Assembly (NCBI GenBank): GCA_024404275.1
Contig: JAKSQG010000071.1
Coordinates: 1 to 8,667 of the forward strand
Length of the DNA: 8,667 nt
DNA from: Clostridia bacterium
Lineage (GTDB): Bacteria > Bacillota > Clostridia > Christensenellales > Aristaeellaceae
Direction of reading: 5' to 3'
Within the stretch, counting starts at the first letter, position 1; each line of letters opens with the position of its first letter. The position numbers were made by a program, and so were the translations under genes. Shown here in pieces: positions 5,469 through 8,667 of the stretch. Under the pieces are notes generated by a model. That model made no database searches. It was given only the letters and a program-made list of their open reading frames with translations, and was not told where the DNA came from.

Positions 5469-6542
5469 ATGATTGAAATCAAAAACATGAACAAGACCTT
5501 CCACCTCAAGACGGGCGATGTCCGTGCTCTGGAGGATGTGTCTGTCAGCATTGCCGACGGCACCATTTACGGCGTCATCGGTTATTCCGGTGCCGGCAAA
5601 TCCACCCTTGTCCGCTGCATCAACCTGCTTGAAGTGCCCGACAGCGGTTCACTCAAGATCGGCAGCAATGAAGAGATCACCATGAAGGACGGCATCGCCA
5701 TGCAGGGCGGCAAGCCGATGGGCGAAAAGCAGCTCAACAGCCTGCGCCGCGGCATCGGCATGATCTTCCAGCACTTTAACCTGCTGGATCGTTCCACCGT
5801 TTTCGATAATGTCGCCTATCCCCTCAAGTTTACCGGCATGAAGAAAAACCAGATCGCTGCCCGCGTGCGGGAGCTGCTGGAGTTGGTGGGGCTGAGCGAT
5901 AAGATCAATGTCTATCCTTCCCAGCTCTCCGGCGGTCAGAAACAGCGCGTCGCCATCGCCCGCGCACTGGCCAACAACCCCGCGGTGCTTCTCTCCGATG
6001 AAGCCACCAGCGCCCTTGACCCCGAAGCTACCGAAGCCATTCTGGCGCTGCTCAAGGACCTGAACCGCAAGCTGGGTCTGACCATCGTGCTCATCACGCA
6101 TGAAATGGCGGTCATCAAGTCCATCTGCCAGCGCGTCGCCGTCATGGAAAACGGCCGCGTGGTGGAAGAGGGCGAAGTGTACGATGTGTTTGCCGATCCC
6201 AAGACCTCCATCGCCGCCCGCTTTGTGGCTTCCGCCTCGCCGCTCAGCCGCATCGACAAGGTGCTGCAGGAGGATTCCCAGTTCACCGGTTCCCACGGCA
6301 AGCTGGTCAAGCTCACTTTCCGCAAGGATTGCGCCGGCGAGCCGCTCATCACCATGGCCGCCCGCAAATTCAATATCAACTTCAACGTAGTGCTCGCCAA
6401 CGTGGAGATCCTGCAGGGAGCTTCTCTTGGCGGCATGATCGGTCTGCTGGAAGGCACGCCCGAAAATATCAGCGCAGCCATTGACTACCTGACCGAAAAC
6501 CATGTGATTACGGAGGAAATTGCCGATGGACGCCTTCATTAA
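5469..6542 (+). CDS. metN: Methionine ABC transporter ATP-binding protein MetN
   Basis: 357 residues. This subunit hydrolyses ATP on the cytoplasmic side to drive import through MetI. All ABC motifs are present: Walker A GYSGAGKST (38-46), Q-loop Q101, signature LSGGQ (153-157), Walker B ending in D177-E178, and the switch histidine H211. The MetN-specific stretch IGMIFQHFNLL (96-106) is clear. The C-terminal part (about 280-350, with ARKFNINFNVVLANVEI) matches the NIL domain, which in MetN binds methionine and shuts the transporter down when internal methionine is high. Relative to E. coli MetN there are about 12 extra residues between Walker A and the Q-loop (near 65-85). GGAG lies seven bases before the ATG. 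The last 17 bases overlap metI. Confidence 0.95.
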   Translation: MIEIKNMNKTFHLKTGDVRALEDVSVSIADGTIYGVIGYSGAGKSTLVRCINLLEVPDSGSLKIGSNEEITMKDGIAMQGGKPMGEKQLNSLRRGIGMIFQHFNLLDRSTVFDNVAYPLKFTGMKKNQIAARVRELLELVGLSDKINVYPSQLSGGQKQRVAIARALANNPAVLLSDEATSALDPEATEAILALLKDLNRKLGLTIVLITHEMAVIKSICQRVAVMENGRVVEEGEVYDVFADPKTSIAARFVASASPLSRIDKVLQEDSQFTGSHGKLVKLTFRKDCAGEPLITMAARKFNINFNVVLANVEILQGASLGGMIGLLEGTPENISAAIDYLTENHVITEEIADGRLH

Positions 6543-7230
6543 ACAGATTGCCCCGAACCTGTATTCTTACCGCACCCGCTTCTGGTCCAGCCTTTCCGCC
6601 ACCGGTGAAATGTTCTTCAAAGCCGGCGCCATCGCTTTTGTGCTGGGTCTGCTGTTTGGCATCATGCTGGTGGTGTTCCGCAAGGGCGGCATCCGCCAGA
6701 ACATGATCATCTATCAGATCACCAACTTTGTCATCAACGTGTTCCGCTCCATTCCTTTCGTCATTCTGCTCATCTTCCTCATCCCGCTGACCCGCAGCAT
6801 CGTGGGCACCGCCATCGGCGTCAAGGGCGCCATCATCCCCCTCGTATTCGGCTGTGTTCCCTTCTACACCCGTCAGGTTGAGGTCGCGCTGAGCAGCATC
6901 AACGAGGGCAAGATCGAAGCCGCCCGCAGCATGGGCAGCAGCACCTTCGGCATCATCTTCCGTGTTTACCTGCATGAAGCCGTGCCGGAACTGATCCGTG
7001 TCACCACCGTCACCGCCATCAGCCTCATCGGTCTGACCACCATGGCGGGTGCCGTCGGTGCGGGCGGTATCGGCAGCTTTGCCATCAACTACGGTCAGAA
7101 CCAAAACCATCAGGACATCGTGGATGCCTGCGTGCTGATCCTGCTGATCATCGTTTTCATCATGCAGTCCTTGGGCAACCTGCTCAGCCGCCGTGCCACC
7201 AATCGCGGTCTGATCACCATCAAGCACTGA
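6526..7230 (+). CDS. metI: Methionine ABC transporter permease MetI
   Basis: 234 residues from the ATG at 6526, chosen over an in-frame TTG at 6520 because GGAGG (6512-6516) is nine bases upstream. It is a membrane permease of the MetI type with about five hydrophobic helices (roughly 27-51, 60-90, 96-112, 160-182 and 198-220). The family-typical FRSIPFVILLI stretch is present (near 72-82), and the cytoplasmic EAA loop that docks on MetN reads EAARSMGSSTFGIIFRVYLHE. It overlaps the end of metN by 17 bases, so the two subunits are probably made in coupled fashion. The charged N-terminus and the tail after the last helix are ordinary. Substrate class follows from MetN's NIL domain and the MetQ-like partner. 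Confidence 0.93.
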   Translation: MDAFIKQIAPNLYSYRTRFWSSLSATGEMFFKAGAIAFVLGLLFGIMLVVFRKGGIRQNMIIYQITNFVINVFRSIPFVILLIFLIPLTRSIVGTAIGVKGAIIPLVFGCVPFYTRQVEVALSSINEGKIEAARSMGSSTFGIIFRVYLHEAVPELIRVTTVTAISLIGLTTMAGAVGAGGIGSFAINYGQNQNHQDIVDACVLILLIIVFIMQSLGNLLSRRATNRGLITIKH

Positions 7231-7251
7231 TACGAAAGGAAAGCCTTTGCC

Positions 7252-8445
7252 ATGACCCTGCGTGACCGCATCCTGCAATGCGCTGAAAGCAAATTTCCCG
7301 TCTATCGCCAGATTGCTCTGGACATCCACGCGCATCCCGAAACCAGCAATCATGAGTATTTTGCCTGCAATCTTCTTTCGGAGCAATTGAAGACCGAAGG
7401 CTTTGACATCACGACCGATGTCGCCGGCCATCCCACCGGCTTTACTGCCGTATACAAGGCGCAAAAACCCGGTCCCGTGCTGGTTTTTCTGGCGGAATAC
7501 GATGCCCTTGCCGGTCTCGGTCACGGCTGCGGACACAACCTGTTCGGCGCCACTTCCCTGCTCGCCGCCGTGTGTCTCAAGCAGGTCATTGATGAAGTCG
7601 GCGGCGAGGTGCGTGTTTACGGCACGCCGGGTGAGGAAGGCGGCGAAAACGGCAGCGCCAAGGGCAGCTTTGTGCGCGAGGGCTTTTTCAAGGATGTCGA
7701 TGCCGCCCTGTGTGTGCATCCCGGCTCCAGCGAGCATGAGCTGACGCATGAGGAAATTGCCTGTGCCCCCTTCCGTGTGGAATTCAAGGGTCGTGCTTCT
7801 CACGCCGCCGCCAACCCGCAGGAGGGCATCAACGCCCTTGACGCGCTCATCATGGTGTTCAATGCTATCGGTCTGTTGCGTCAGCAGCTGCCGCAGGATG
7901 TGCGCATCCACGGCATTGTCACCAAGGGCGGCGATGCCCCCAACATCATTCCCGATTACACCGAAGGCCGCTTTTACGTGCGCGCCGCCAATGTAAAGCG
8001 CATGATGGCGGTATACCGCAAGCTGGAGCACATTGTGGAAGGCGCCGCGCTGCAGACCGGCTGCACCGGGCTCATGGAGCTGACGCAAAACGTGGTGGAC
8101 AACATTCTGCCCACCCCTTCCTTTGATGCGGTCTATCTGAAAAACCTGCTCTCCTTGGGAGAGGAGTATCACAATCCCAAGCACGCACCGCTGGGCTCTT
8201 CCGATGTTGGCAATGTCAGTCAGTGCATCCCCGTCATTCAGCCCATGATCCGCATCAGTGAGGTACCGCTGGCAGGTCACACCATTGAAAAGCGCGAGGC
8301 TTGCCGTTCCGAGATGGGCTTGCGTTCCATCCTGACCGGCAGCGAGGCTCTGGCACTGACAGCGCTTGATCTAATCCTCGATCCCGCGCTGTTGGAGAGC
8401 ATCAAGCGCGAGCACGCCGCGGTCGTCGCCGCACAGGAATCCTAA
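7252..8445 (+). CDS. M20-family metal-dependent amidohydrolase (aminoacylase or dipeptidase type)
   Basis: 397 residues, full length for the M20 family of zinc amidases that remove acyl groups from amino acids or split dipeptides. Visible landmarks are DIHAHPETS (24-32), EYDAL (82-86), GHGCGHN (90-96, metal ligands C93 and H95), the catalytic GEEGG (127-131), CVHPG (H156), GRASHAAA (180-187, start of the dimerisation domain) and GHT near the end (H343). The Cys-type metal site and overall pattern fit the AbgB/PM20D2-like and aminoacylase branch. No signal peptide, so cytoplasmic. It starts 21 bases after metI in the same operon. Relatives act on N-acetylated or otherwise conjugated sulfur amino acids in some Bacillota, so a role in freeing Met or Cys from an imported conjugate is plausible but inferred. 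Confidence 0.85.
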   Translation: MTLRDRILQCAESKFPVYRQIALDIHAHPETSNHEYFACNLLSEQLKTEGFDITTDVAGHPTGFTAVYKAQKPGPVLVFLAEYDALAGLGHGCGHNLFGATSLLAAVCLKQVIDEVGGEVRVYGTPGEEGGENGSAKGSFVREGFFKDVDAALCVHPGSSEHELTHEEIACAPFRVEFKGRASHAAANPQEGINALDALIMVFNAIGLLRQQLPQDVRIHGIVTKGGDAPNIIPDYTEGRFYVRAANVKRMMAVYRKLEHIVEGAALQTGCTGLMELTQNVVDNILPTPSFDAVYLKNLLSLGEEYHNPKHAPLGSSDVGNVSQCIPVIQPMIRISEVPLAGHTIEKREACRSEMGLRSILTGSEALALTALDLILDPALLESIKREHAAVVAAQES

Positions 8446-8457
8446 ACGTTGAGTTTC

Positions 8458-8503
8458 AAGGGGGAACCACGCTTTCCGCAGCCGGAAAACATGGTTCCCC
8501 CTT
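8458..8503 (+). terminator. Long hairpin just after the amidohydrolase gene
   Basis: A 12-bp perfect outer stem (AAGGGGGAACCA, 8458-8469, with 8492-8503) encloses a 6-bp inner stem (8473-8478 with 8483-8488) and a four-base loop. It is followed by only one further T and then ACCCC, so it is a poor terminator by itself and may serve as a 3'-end stabiliser ahead of the stronger terminator downstream. Confidence 0.55.
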
Positions 8504-8542
8504 TACCCCTTCCGAGAAAGGGCAATTTTAAGTGGATAATTT

Positions 8543-8589
8543 CCTTGCATGGATGACTGGTTTCATTCATGCAAGGTTTTTCTTTTTTT
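8543..8589 (+). terminator. Strong intrinsic terminator of the methionine operon
   Basis: A 14-bp stem (8543-8556 with 8563-8576, one G-U pair, outermost part CCTTGCATG) with a six-base loop runs into five Ts, a C and seven Ts (8577-8589). It closes the plus-strand operon. The rest of the window (8590-8667) shows no gene; it carries three loosely similar 10-base units (8591-8620, of the type AGGGCCATGT) and a small GCTT/AAGC hairpin (8653-8664). Confidence 0.85.
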
Positions 8590-8667
8590 GAGGGTCATAC
8601 AAGGCCATGCAGGGCCATGTACAAAAAATGTCAACCGCAGTATGATCGGTGTGCTTAAAAAAGCAGA

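Noticed and set aside
6508..8280. 590-codon minus-strand open frame across metI and the amidohydrolase gene
   Set aside because: Low-complexity His/Asp/Gly-rich translation with no motif; plus-strand frames carry clear MetI and M20 signatures.
8590..8667. TTGACA on the minus strand near 8627-8632 as a promoter
   Set aside because: At a 16-18 base spacing there is no acceptable -10 box, and no gene is seen in its direction before the operon terminator.

Overview
The window looks like a chromosomal piece of a Bacillota member, probably a GC-rich gut-type Clostridia. The evidence is purine-rich ribosome binding sites, sigma-A-type promoters with consensus -10 boxes, signal peptides, and gene content (a SecD-like gene running into recJ; a MetN/MetI transporter). 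The genus cannot be named from the sequence. There are no rRNA or tRNA genes, CRISPR arrays or recognisable mobile elements.

Left half, all on the minus strand. An ATP-grasp ligase (2764-3978) overlaps by 11 bases an exported metallo-beta-lactamase-fold hydrolase (1914-2774); both lie behind an extended -10 promoter at 4009-4038. Just after them a near-consensus promoter (1883-1911) drives a small exported protein of unknown function (1554-1847) and a divergent SecD-like membrane protein (188-1492). Tandem hairpins follow, then the first 31 codons of a gene that looks like recJ, cut by the window edge (1-95).

Right half, all on the plus strand, from a divergent promoter at 4100-4129. This is a sulfur-amino-acid (methionine) uptake operon: a 30-codon Met/Cys-rich leader peptide (4163-4255), an intrinsic terminator that can act as an attenuator (4272-4307), a second 30-codon small ORF (4331-4423), a MetQ-like binding protein (4441-5361), an intra-operon terminator (5373-5406), metN (5469-6542), metI (6526-7230) and an M20-family amidohydrolase (7252-8445). 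Hairpins close the operon, the last a strong intrinsic terminator.

Two things stand out. First, the MetQ-like protein appears to be circularly permuted: the segment that is C-terminal in ordinary MetQ comes first, directly after the signal peptide, and the ordinary N-terminal segment comes last, all in one uninterrupted frame. It also has no lipobox cysteine. Second, the operon seems to be controlled by ribosome-mediated attenuation at a leader with ten Met or Cys codons after the start, rather than by a SAM riboswitch or T-box. Together these suggest an unusual, self-contained system for sensing, importing and hydrolysing methionine- or cysteine-containing compounds.
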